From an uncultured Fibrobacter sp. (GTDB lineage Bacteria; Fibrobacterota; Fibrobacteria; Fibrobacterales; Fibrobacteraceae), in the NCBI GenBank assembly GCA_947165045.1, contig CAMUYW010000020.1, positions 1 through 47,044 of the forward strand: DNA of 47,044 nt, given 5' to 3'. Positions 29,784 to 37,436 of the stretch are shown in pieces (position 1 is the stretch's first letter; the number at the start of each line of letters is the position of its first letter). The position numbers and the translations under genes are program-made. Under the pieces are notes generated by a model. It saw only the letters and a list, made by a program, of their open reading frames with translations, ran no database searches and was not told the DNA's origin.

Positions 29784-30492
29784 AAGGAGTCTTTTTGTAA
29801 TTGGGTTCATCTCGTGGCTTGCTCTGGTGGCATGCTCTAGTGGAACTGTTGACCCGAATGCAAACCCGTTTGCTGGTATCAGTGAGGAAAATATCTCGTC
29901 AAGTAGCAATTCCTCAAGTGATATTTCTTCGAGCAGTTCCTGGATTCATATTACGCCGGATTCGTCGCTGAGTTCTGGCCCGGATTTGCCGCAATCGACT
30001 GGTTCCGACGGCACGGTAGAAATTATTGTTGCGCAGCCTGATTCTAAATTGGAGTCTGTTTCAATTGAATTCACTACTGTAGTTACAAAAGAGTATGTTC
30101 TTAGTGGCAAAGCTGAATATACAGTACAAGAAAATGGTAAAATTGAAGTCTATGCAGTCGAAAAGGGCGCAACGGCCTCTTGCAAAATTGATGAAAAATC
30201 GTATACGGCCAAGTTCAAGTTGGGGCAAAATCAACGTGTAGAACGTAGCATTAAAATCGAAAAGTTTGGCAGTGCCTGTGAACCTCTTTTTGAACAATTC
30301 AAAAAATTGTGCTTGCTTCAGAATATAAACGATGAACTCAATGGCGCATGCGATGATGAAGGTACTCTAGAAGCCTATTGTGCCTATGAGGATTCAAATG
30401 CGAATTTTGATGCGTATTTAAGCGATTTTACATCGGACTCTAAATCTAATTGCGGCGATGATAACGTTCACATAGATTCTTTTGGAATATAG
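29776..30492 (+). CDS. Poly-Ser lipoprotein coupled to the TIGR02147 gene
   Basis: 238 residues. Signal peptide with lipobox (WLALVAC, Cys20), then a Ser-rich linker (about 40-60, with runs of SSSS) and a Cys-containing domain (about 75-238). The pattern VEIIVAQPDSKLESVSIEFT, KAEYTVQENGKIEVYAVEKG is beta-rich. Eight Cys lie downstream (KLCLLQ, GACDDEG, AYCAYED, SNCGDDN and others). It starts inside the end of the regulator gene with AAGAAACATG, so the two are co-translated. A surface or outer-membrane protein whose amount may be set by the regulator. No further family was recognised. Confidence 0.72.
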   Translation: MLKRSLFVIGFISWLALVACSSGTVDPNANPFAGISEENISSSSNSSSDISSSSSWIHITPDSSLSSGPDLPQSTGSDGTVEIIVAQPDSKLESVSIEFTTVVTKEYVLSGKAEYTVQENGKIEVYAVEKGATASCKIDEKSYTAKFKLGQNQRVERSIKIEKFGSACEPLFEQFKKLCLLQNINDELNGACDDEGTLEAYCAYEDSNANFDAYLSDFTSDSKSNCGDDNVHIDSFGI

Positions 30493-30596
30493 CCTTTTGT
30501 CAATTTAACAAAACTAATTGATTTCCGCCCTTAGCGAATTGCTGTTCCCCAATCTATTTTCTAGTGTGGGTAAAAACACAAAAAAGGGTGGAAACA

Positions 30597-33278
30597 ATGA
30601 AATTCGGATGGTTTGGTAAACATTTTCGCACGGTTCTCGCGTTGACGGGACTCGCTTGCGGTTTTGGATTTTCTCAGGACTTGCTGTACCCTGACATGTT
30701 CGCGTTGTCGGATGTGCAGCTTTTGGATGGCGTGCTTAAAGAACGCCAGGACTTGAACGTCGAAACGCTCCTCAGTTATGATGTGGATCGTTTGCTCGCA
30801 CCATTTTACGAAGAAGCGGGCATGAGGCCGAAGGCAAGTAAGTTCCCGAACTGGGCGGGGCTCGATGGCCATGTGCTTGGGCATTATTTGAGCGCCTTGG
30901 CAATGCATTACGCTGACAACGATGACGTTCAAGTCAAGAATCGCCTCGAATACATCTTGAAAGAACTCAAGACGATTCAGGACCAAAATTCCAAGGACAA
31001 TAACTTCAAGGGTTACATTAGCGGCGTGCCGAACGGCAAGCAAATGTGGCTCAAGATGAAGAATGGCGATGCTGGCGCACAAAACGGCTATTGGGTGCCG
31101 TGGTACAATATCCACAAACTTTATGCGGGCTTGCGCGACGCTTATGTTTATGCGGGCTATGAACAGGCAAAGACGATGTTTTTGGCGCTTTGTGACTGGG
31201 GCATCACGATTACGAACGGCCTGAACGATTCCAAGATGCAACAGATGCTCGGCACGGAACACGGCGGCATGCCTGAAGTTTACGCTGACGCCTACAAGCT
31301 CACGAAAGACGAAAAGTACCTGAATGCGGCCAAGAAGTGGTCGCACCAGTGGCTTTTGAATCCGATGTCGCAGGGCAATGACAACTTGACGAATGTCCAC
31401 GCGAATACGCAGGTGCCGAAGGTTGTGGGTTTTGCGCGAATTGCAGAACTCTCGGGCGATGAAAAGTACCAGAAGGGCTCCGATTTCTTCTGGCAGACGG
31501 TCGTGAACAAACGCAGTATCGCCATTGGCGGCAACAGCATTTCGGAACATTTCCCGGCGCTCAACAATCACAAAAAGTTCATGGAAGAACGTGAAGGACC
31601 AGAATCCTGTAATACGTACAACATGCTCAAGTTGACGGAACGTCTGTTCAACATCAAGCACGATGCGCATTACACCGACTTCTATGAACGTGCGCTTTTC
31701 AACCATATCCTTTCGACAATCCATCCGAAACACGGTGGTTATGTGTATTTTACGCCAGCACGTCCGCGCCATTACCGCGTGTATTCCAAGGTCAATGCGG
31801 GTATGTGGTGCTGCGTGGGTTCGGGCATGGAAAACCCGGCAAAGTACAACCAGTTCATTTATACGAAAGACAAGGACGCTCTCTACGTGAACCTCTTTGC
31901 GGCTTCCATATTGAATTGGAAAGATAAAAGCGTGAAAATTAAGCAGGAAACATCTTTCCCGAAGGGCGAAAGTTCCAAGTTCACGATTACCGGTAGCGGC
32001 GATTTCGATATGCAGATTCGCCACCCGTACTGGGTCAAGGAAGGGGAATTCAAGGTCATCGTCAATGGCGATACCATCGTGAAAAAGTCAACACCGTCCA
32101 CTTACGTTTCTGCTGGAAAGTCTTGGAAGTCAGGTGATGTTGTCGAAGTGCTTTACCCGATGTACACGCATGTCGAGGATTTGCCGGGCGTGACCGATTA
32201 CGTGGCGCTTTTGCATGGCCCGATAGTACTTTCGGCAAAGACGGGTACGGCTAACCTGAACGGCCTTGTCGCCGATGATGGTCGCTGGAGCCACATTGCC
32301 TCCGGTGCGCTGGAATCGCTGGACCAGGCGCCGATGCTTGCAAGCAAAAAAGAAGATATCCCCTCGAAAGTGGAACCCGTGAAGGGCGAACCGCTGCACT
32401 TCAAGGCGCCTTACCTCTTCGCAAAGCAAAAAGACGCAAACCTGCTTTTGCAGCCTTTCTACGAAGTGCATGACGCCCGTTACATGATGTACTGGATGGT
32501 GCTCACGGATCCGAGCATTCTCGATCGCCTTGAAAAAGAGCAAAAAGAAGCCTTGGCGCTTGACGAAAAGACTGTCGATAAGGTCGCTCCGGGCGAGCAG
32601 CAGCCAGAAGTAGACCACAAGATGAAAATCGAGAATTCCACTTCGGGCACGCACCAAGGTGAATTCTACCGCGACGCTGGCAAGTGCTCTGGCGGAGATG
32701 GCGGCCTTATCAGCTACGAATTCGAGACGAATAGCGAAGATTCCTTGAGTCTCATGGTGCGCTACTGGGGCAACGAAGGCTGTACCCGCACATTCGACAT
32801 CACGATTGACGATGAAAAGCTCACGACCGAAACGATTTCGAACCGCTGGAAAAAGGACGAATTCGTAAACGTCACATACCCGATTCCCGATAAAATGGTA
32901 AAGGGCAAAAAGATCGTTCGCATTTCGTTTAAGGCTAGTTCTGGAATGGTGGGCGGCATCTATAGCGTGCGCCTCCTCCGCAATAAACCGAAGCCGGACC
33001 CAGTCGCTATCAAGCCTGTGGCGGTTGCAAAACAAGGCCTTCGCGTGCGTGCAGACCGTCAGACGCTCCAAATCGCATCTCCGAGCGCTCTTGCCCGCAC
33101 GATGAACGTAAAAATTTATTCAATGGATGGACGCCTCAAGCTCACTCAATTGCTCCCCGCAGGCGCAAGCGAATTTAACGTCAACATTGCGGGCCTCAAG
33201 AACGGCAATTACATTGTTCGTCTTTTCCAAGATGGCCTCGTTCGCGGCTACACGCTATTCAACAAAAACGGCCTTTAA
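30597..33278 (+). CDS. GH127/GH146-family (DUF1680) beta-L-arabinofuranosidase-like enzyme
   Basis: 893 residues. Signal peptide (about 1-26), then the (alpha/alpha)6 DUF1680 catalytic domain (about 30-560). Catalytic residues as in HypBA1 are visible: Glu336 and Cys338 in GPESCNTYNMLK, and Cys405-Cys406 in MWCCVGSG (zinc ligands, one acting as nucleophile). The opening LDGHVLGHYLSALAMHYA and the block LLSYDVDRLLAPFYEEAG resemble GH146. A further beta domain (about 650-770, KCSGGDGGLISYEFETNS, RYWGNEGCTRTFDITIDD) follows. The C-terminal 75 residues (MNVKIYSMDGRLKLTQLLP, GLKNGNYIVRLFQDG) look like a type IX sorting tail, so surface exposure or release is likely. It probably trims L-arabinose from plant cell-wall arabinans or glycoproteins. 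Start at 30597 because GGGTGG precedes it; the frame to 30564 is longer. Transcribed alone. Confidence 0.87.
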   Translation: MKFGWFGKHFRTVLALTGLACGFGFSQDLLYPDMFALSDVQLLDGVLKERQDLNVETLLSYDVDRLLAPFYEEAGMRPKASKFPNWAGLDGHVLGHYLSALAMHYADNDDVQVKNRLEYILKELKTIQDQNSKDNNFKGYISGVPNGKQMWLKMKNGDAGAQNGYWVPWYNIHKLYAGLRDAYVYAGYEQAKTMFLALCDWGITITNGLNDSKMQQMLGTEHGGMPEVYADAYKLTKDEKYLNAAKKWSHQWLLNPMSQGNDNLTNVHANTQVPKVVGFARIAELSGDEKYQKGSDFFWQTVVNKRSIAIGGNSISEHFPALNNHKKFMEEREGPESCNTYNMLKLTERLFNIKHDAHYTDFYERALFNHILSTIHPKHGGYVYFTPARPRHYRVYSKVNAGMWCCVGSGMENPAKYNQFIYTKDKDALYVNLFAASILNWKDKSVKIKQETSFPKGESSKFTITGSGDFDMQIRHPYWVKEGEFKVIVNGDTIVKKSTPSTYVSAGKSWKSGDVVEVLYPMYTHVEDLPGVTDYVALLHGPIVLSAKTGTANLNGLVADDGRWSHIASGALESLDQAPMLASKKEDIPSKVEPVKGEPLHFKAPYLFAKQKDANLLLQPFYEVHDARYMMYWMVLTDPSILDRLEKEQKEALALDEKTVDKVAPGEQQPEVDHKMKIENSTSGTHQGEFYRDAGKCSGGDGGLISYEFETNSEDSLSLMVRYWGNEGCTRTFDITIDDEKLTTETISNRWKKDEFVNVTYPIPDKMVKGKKIVRISFKASSGMVGGIYSVRLLRNKPKPDPVAIKPVAVAKQGLRVRADRQTLQIASPSALARTMNVKIYSMDGRLKLTQLLPAGASEFNVNIAGLKNGNYIVRLFQDGLVRGYTLFNKNGL

Positions 33279-33300
33279 AGATTTCACTCCTAACACCAAG

Positions 33301-33323
33301 AAGTCCTCGCTCTGCGAGGACTT
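33301..33323. terminator. Terminator between GH127 and the FISUMP operon
   Basis: 10-bp perfect stem (33301-33310 with 33314-33323), 3-nt loop, then TTTTATC-like sequence on the plus strand. It can end both convergent transcripts. Confidence 0.8.
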
Positions 33324-33326
33324 TTA

Positions 33327-34262
33327 TCATTCCGCTTCTGTGGAATCCTTTATGCAACGAACGGATAAAGCAGATGTTTTATCTTCACCTTTGTAAGCGG
33401 CATTTCCGCTTTTACTAGAAAAATAGAAAACTCCTGCAATTTCGTAATAATTATTGGTTCCTGTTTCATCTAATACATTTGTCCCTTGTAAAGGGGTCCA
33501 AAAACATGTGATTTCTCCGATATTGTTGTTTTTGTCTTGGTTCTTTTTTGTTCCTGCAGGAAGTAATCCAAAACCAAAAATATCTGTTCCATTACCATCG
33601 TCAATCCATCCGCTAGTACTTTTTAAATCAATTGTATTTACCAAGTCTAACAAAATAAACCATTCATTTACTGATGGGATATGCCAATTTTCAGGACAAA
33701 CTCCTAAAATATTAAAACCTTTGTATTTTTCAAAATTTGTTCCAATTTGCCAATTGACACCGAAACCACATTTTTCACAATCGTGAGTACAAGACTTTAA
33801 GCAATTGTCATTTTCTTCTTTAAAATAGGCTATGCTGTCTATAGCTGCCGCCCATGTATAAAGTCTTCCGTATTTTATGCAATTTTCAGGATCGTTATTA
33901 TAACAATAGCTTGCTGAGTCTAATCCTTTAAGTGATAAAGGGTATGCGTAGTTTAAATTTTCAGCCATCCACGTTTGATTACCGATTGTTACAGTCTTAT
34001 AAATTTGTCCATCACGTTTGTCGGTCATTACTCCATGTGAAACATATATCGAAGATGAGGATTGTTCTAAACTTGAAGAACTGATTTCTGAACTGCTGGA
34101 GATTGCATTAAACGAAGACGATGATTCTACGTTTTCAATCGATGAGGAAAATGTTTCAATAGCGGAGCTTGATGAAATTTCTGCAAAAGAAATGGAGGGA
34201 TTCTCGTCACTACAGCCCCAAAATAAAATCCCAATAAGTAGACAAAAGAATACATTCCGCAT
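33327..34262 (-). CDS. FISUMP lipoprotein 3 (last gene of the protease operon)
   Basis: 311 residues. Lipobox LFWGC (Cys17), a Ser-rich linker (about 20-85, runs of SSSS) and one FISUMP domain (about 93-311): RDGQIYKTVTIGNQTWMAENL, KYGRLYTWAAAID, GVCPENWHIPSVNEWFILLD, FGFGLLPAGTK, SVRCIKDSTEAE. It has an inserted Cys segment (NCLKSCTHDCEKCGFG) that the neighbours lack. GGAG precedes the ATG at 34262; the longer frame to 34349 reads through the leader. The last 40 nt and the leader resemble those of the next gene upstream, so these two arose by duplication. Function unknown; surface exposure is inferred. Confidence 0.88.
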   Translation of the reverse strand: MRNVFFCLLIGILFWGCSDENPSISFAEISSSSAIETFSSSIENVESSSSFNAISSSSEISSSSLEQSSSSIYVSHGVMTDKRDGQIYKTVTIGNQTWMAENLNYAYPLSLKGLDSASYCYNNDPENCIKYGRLYTWAAAIDSIAYFKEENDNCLKSCTHDCEKCGFGVNWQIGTNFEKYKGFNILGVCPENWHIPSVNEWFILLDLVNTIDLKSTSGWIDDGNGTDIFGFGLLPAGTKKNQDKNNNIGEITCFWTPLQGTNVLDETGTNNYYEIAGVFYFSSKSGNAAYKGEDKTSALSVRCIKDSTEAE

Positions 34263-34318
34263 AAACGTCTCCAACTGTTGTGAATATATAAATTCCTTAT
34301 AATCGGAGGCTTTGTGTT

Positions 34319-35263
34319 TTACTCCGCTTCCGTAGAATCCTTTATGCAACGGACAGAAAAAGCGAAAATGTTTTCCATTTCTTCGAGGTATATTGGTTTG
34401 GGGCGATTACGTGAGAAACAGACTGCTTCGTAACCCTCAAAATCATTACATGAAATATATTGATCCAAAGCTGTTGTCCATGGCCTATGCGTTCCATAAC
34501 ATGTGACTTTGCCAGCGGATTCGGTTGGGTCCCATTCTTCGTCGCCCCACAGCACTGAGTAGCTTATGTGTGAATATCCAGAGCCAGAAACATCATAAAG
34601 ACCGGCTGGTAACGAATTAAATCCAAATGTATCTGACCCAATAAAGCCGTTGAGCCAACCACTTGATGACCTTAAATCTATTGCAGAAAAATGTGATTCT
34701 TCGATTAGTGTTTCCCATTCGTTGATGGATGGAATATGCCAGTTTTCTGGGCAAATTCCGCGGTGCTTGAAATTTTCATCGAATCTGGAATTTATACTTT
34801 CGTTTACGCAATCCACTGCGGCCTTCCAAGCATAAAGCCTTCCGTATTTTGCGCAACTATCGGGTTCGTTGTTGTAGCAAAAACTTGCTGAGTCTATGGT
34901 CTTGGAGGCGATTTTAACGGGTTGAGTGTAGGCGTAATTCAAATTCTCTGCCATCCATGTTTGTTTACCTATTTTTACTGTTTTGTACACATGTCCATCG
35001 CGTTCGTCAATTAATTGACCATAAGAGTATTGTGGCCAACTAGAAGAACTGATTTCGGTACTGTTGGAGATTGCGCCGAATGAGGACGACGAAATCGCAA
35101 AATCTTTTGACGAAGATGAGTTGGCAATATCGGAAGATGACAATTCAATAACAGAACTAGATGAATCCCCGTTTGCAGAATTTGCAAAAACGTCGGAGGG
35201 ATTTTCCTCGCTACAGCCTAAAAGTAAAATTCCAACAACTAGACAAAAGAATACTTTCTGCAT
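34319..35263 (-). CDS. FISUMP lipoprotein 2
   Basis: 314 residues. N terminus MQKVFFCLVVGILLLGCSEE with lipobox LLLGC, a Ser-rich linker (about 25-75) and one FISUMP domain (about 80-314): RDGHVYKTVKIGKQTWMAENL, AKYGRLYAWKAAVD, GICPENWHIPSINEWETLIE, SDTFGFNSLPAGLYD, FSVRCIKDSTEAE. It carries a segment DEEWDPTESAGKVTC of the type that is doubled in the gene upstream. Start at 35263 with GGAG 7 nt upstream. The gap to the next gene is 56 nt. Role unknown. Confidence 0.88.
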   Translation of the reverse strand: MQKVFFCLVVGILLLGCSEENPSDVFANSANGDSSSSVIELSSSDIANSSSSKDFAISSSSFGAISNSTEISSSSWPQYSYGQLIDERDGHVYKTVKIGKQTWMAENLNYAYTQPVKIASKTIDSASFCYNNEPDSCAKYGRLYAWKAAVDCVNESINSRFDENFKHRGICPENWHIPSINEWETLIEESHFSAIDLRSSSGWLNGFIGSDTFGFNSLPAGLYDVSGSGYSHISYSVLWGDEEWDPTESAGKVTCYGTHRPWTTALDQYISCNDFEGYEAVCFSRNRPKPIYLEEMENIFAFSVRCIKDSTEAE

Positions 35264-35321
35264 AAACTTCTCCAACTATTGTGAATATATATATATTCCT
35301 TATAATCGGAGGCCTAGTACT

Positions 35322-36947
35322 CTATTCCGCTTCCGTCGAATCCTTTATGCAACGGACTGATAGTGCATACCCTATTCCCACATAATACCCTATTTCCATT
35401 GTTCCGAATTCGTTATCGAAACCGATACTCTTGACCTCTCGGTCTTTGCTCGAAATACAGAGTACATAGGCCTCGTCAAAACTGCATCCTTCGTTGTTTG
35501 GACCAAAGCCGAGGCATGTAGTCCATTGTGCTGGAGTCCAAAAACATGTATGTTTACCGGCAGATTCCGATGGATCCCATCCTTCCTCATACAAATCATG
35601 AAATTCCGATGGATCCCATCCTTCCTCATTCAAATCATGATCGTCGAGATTATCATAAATAGTAATAAAGTCGTAAAACCCGGCTGGTAGTAGATTGAAT
35701 CCCAAAGCGTTCGACCCGTTGCCATCGTCAAGCCAGCCTCTTGTTGACTTTAAATCTGTGGTAAAATGGTTGGCATAGTCAATTAATGTATTCCATTCGT
35801 TAACTGAGGGAATGTGCCAATTTTCTGGGCAAATTCCGCGGGACTTAAAATTTTCGTCATGATACTTATTGCATTGATTTTTATTGTTTTGGCAATCCAT
35901 AGTTAAATCCCAGGCGTAAAGCCTTCCGTATTTTGCACAGCTATCTAGTACGTTGTTGTAGCAAAAACTTGCTGAGTCAAAAGTCGCGTGGCCAACTTTA
36001 TATGGCTTTGTGTAAGCGTAGTTCAGGTTTTCTGCCATCCACCATTGGTTGCCGATTTTTACGGTCTTGTACACTTGCCCGTCGCGTTCGTCTGTAAGTT
36101 CGCCATGTTCTACATGAAATTTTTCATCGTCCTTGACACAACGGACGGGATGAGAAGCCCATTTAAATGTTCTGCTTGTTTTAACGAGGTTGTCATTTTT
36201 GATGAATTCTAGACCTTCTACAATGTTGTCGTTAAGCTTTTCTCCGTATAAATCTACAGAAGACCATAAAAAAGCGTGTTTTTGTCCAATACTATCTTGT
36301 AGAAAATCCGGTAGCATTTTTTCATCAATCCAGTAGTGTTTTAAAGAGCTTAGCGATTCAATAGATGAATTTGCGTAGTCAATGTAATTTTTCATATCAG
36401 AGTCTGTTGGAATATGCCAATTTTCTGGGCATATTCCGCGCACACCTTTTGATGGTTGCGTTTTACATGAGTTGCTGCCCGCTCCACATCCTTTTCCGTC
36501 AAGGCTAAAGAGTCCCGCACTATCCATAGTTGCAGACCATAAATAAAGACGTCCGAACTTTTCACAATTGTTTAGTTCGTTGTTGTAGCATTCGCTTGAA
36601 GAGTCTTTTGTTGAGGTTGGCTGTAAATAAGCGTAGTTTAAATTCTGCGCCATCCAGGTCTGCTCACCAATTTTGATTGTTTTATAAATTTGTCCATCGC
36701 GTTCGTCTATCAGTTCTCCATATGAAACAGGTGTTGCACTTGAAGAAAAAAACGAGCTAGATGAATTTATCTCTAAACTGCTAGAAAAGATTCCGTTGGA
36801 GGATGAAGTACTTATAATAGAGGAACTGGATACAAAAACTTCGCTTGATGAACTTTCTGTGTAAAAATCGGTAGGATTACTATCACTACAGGCTGTAAAT
36901 AAAATAACAAACAGTCCCACTAGTAAAGAAAAGTGCGTGTTTTGCAT
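35322..36947 (-). CDS. FISUMP lipoprotein 1 with two FISUMP domains
   Basis: 541 residues. Lipobox LFTAC (about Cys20), Ser-rich linker (about 28-70) and two FISUMP domains in tandem: about 80-275 (RDGQIYKTIKIGEQTWMAQNL, EKFGRLYLWSATMD, GICPENWHIPTDSDMKNYID, SHPVRCVKDDEK) and about 283-541 (RDGQVYKTVKIGNQWWMAEN, AKYGRLYAWDLTMD, GICPENWHIPSVNEWNTLID, LSVRCIKDSTEAE). The first domain is shorter and lacks the FGF.LLPAG segment. The second contains a 39-bp tandem duplication (35564-35641) that doubles the motif EEGWDPSE. GGAGG precedes the ATG at 36947. It follows the small secreted gene by 33 nt in the protease operon. Confidence 0.88.
   Translation of the reverse strand: MQNTHFSLLVGLFVILFTACSDSNPTDFYTESSSSEVFVSSSSIISTSSSNGIFSSSLEINSSSSFFSSSATPVSYGELIDERDGQIYKTIKIGEQTWMAQNLNYAYLQPTSTKDSSSECYNNELNNCEKFGRLYLWSATMDSAGLFSLDGKGCGAGSNSCKTQPSKGVRGICPENWHIPTDSDMKNYIDYANSSIESLSSLKHYWIDEKMLPDFLQDSIGQKHAFLWSSVDLYGEKLNDNIVEGLEFIKNDNLVKTSRTFKWASHPVRCVKDDEKFHVEHGELTDERDGQVYKTVKIGNQWWMAENLNYAYTKPYKVGHATFDSASFCYNNVLDSCAKYGRLYAWDLTMDCQNNKNQCNKYHDENFKSRGICPENWHIPSVNEWNTLIDYANHFTTDLKSTRGWLDDGNGSNALGFNLLPAGFYDFITIYDNLDDHDLNEEGWDPSEFHDLYEEGWDPSESAGKHTCFWTPAQWTTCLGFGPNNEGCSFDEAYVLCISSKDREVKSIGFDNEFGTMEIGYYVGIGYALSVRCIKDSTEAE
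35564..35641. repeat. 39-bp tandem duplication inside FISUMP gene 1
   Basis: Units 35564-35602 and 35603-35641 differ at 2 positions only. The length is a multiple of three (13 codons), so the frame is kept and the motif EEGWDPSE is doubled. A recent slippage or recombination event. Confidence 0.85.
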
Positions 36948-36980
36948 AGAGACCTCCAACTATTGTAAATATATATGATT

Positions 36981-37436
36981 TTATGGATTTGTGGGTGTGT
37001 TTGCGTTGAGTAATTTTATTGATTGCAACTTTATGCCATTAAAGTATAATGAATCAACTTTTTTATAAATAATATCGACCGGTATATTATTGTTAACTGC
37101 AAGCATGGCTAGAGACCCGGCTAAAGTCAAAGAAAGTGGTCCCATGTTTTCTTCATTCTCTATCAAGGTGAAATTAGAATATGCCGATTCGACATTGCTA
37201 TTTGCTGATTCTTTGGTTGGAAACTGTTCGCTTTTTAGTAAATTGGTACATGTTGCATCGGCTCCTAAATTGAAAAACATCATATTATTTTCACCCACAA
37301 CATTAAATCCCAAATTACAGACGTATCCGATTTGTTGGCACGATCCTTCTGGATTTTCTGGAACATTGCAATTTTCACTCGCTTTCGCAAAAAATGTTGT
37401 CGCTAATATTGCGAGTGTATATATTACCTTTTTCAT
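36981..37436 (-). CDS. Small secreted protein coupled to the S8 protease
   Basis: 151 residues. Signal peptide (MKKVIYTLAILATTFFAKA), then a Cys-containing part (NCNVPENPEGSCQQIGYVCN, ATCTNLLKSEQF). The middle is ESAYSNFTLIENEENMGPLS and the end VDSLYFNGIKLQSIKLLNAN. No family was recognised. The ATG overlaps the protease stop by 4 nt (ATGA), and AAGGAGAACTCC precedes it. The tight coupling suggests that it acts with the protease, for example as an inhibitor, substrate or chaperone (inference only). Confidence 0.7.
   Translation of the reverse strand: MKKVIYTLAILATTFFAKASENCNVPENPEGSCQQIGYVCNLGFNVVGENNMMFFNLGADATCTNLLKSEQFPTKESANSNVESAYSNFTLIENEENMGPLSLTLAGSLAMLAVNNNIPVDIIYKKVDSLYFNGIKLQSIKLLNANTPTNP

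Noticed and set aside
30561..32024. 487-codon minus-strand frame opposite the GH127 gene
   Set aside because: Shadow frame; the plus strand has catalytic motifs and a signal peptide.
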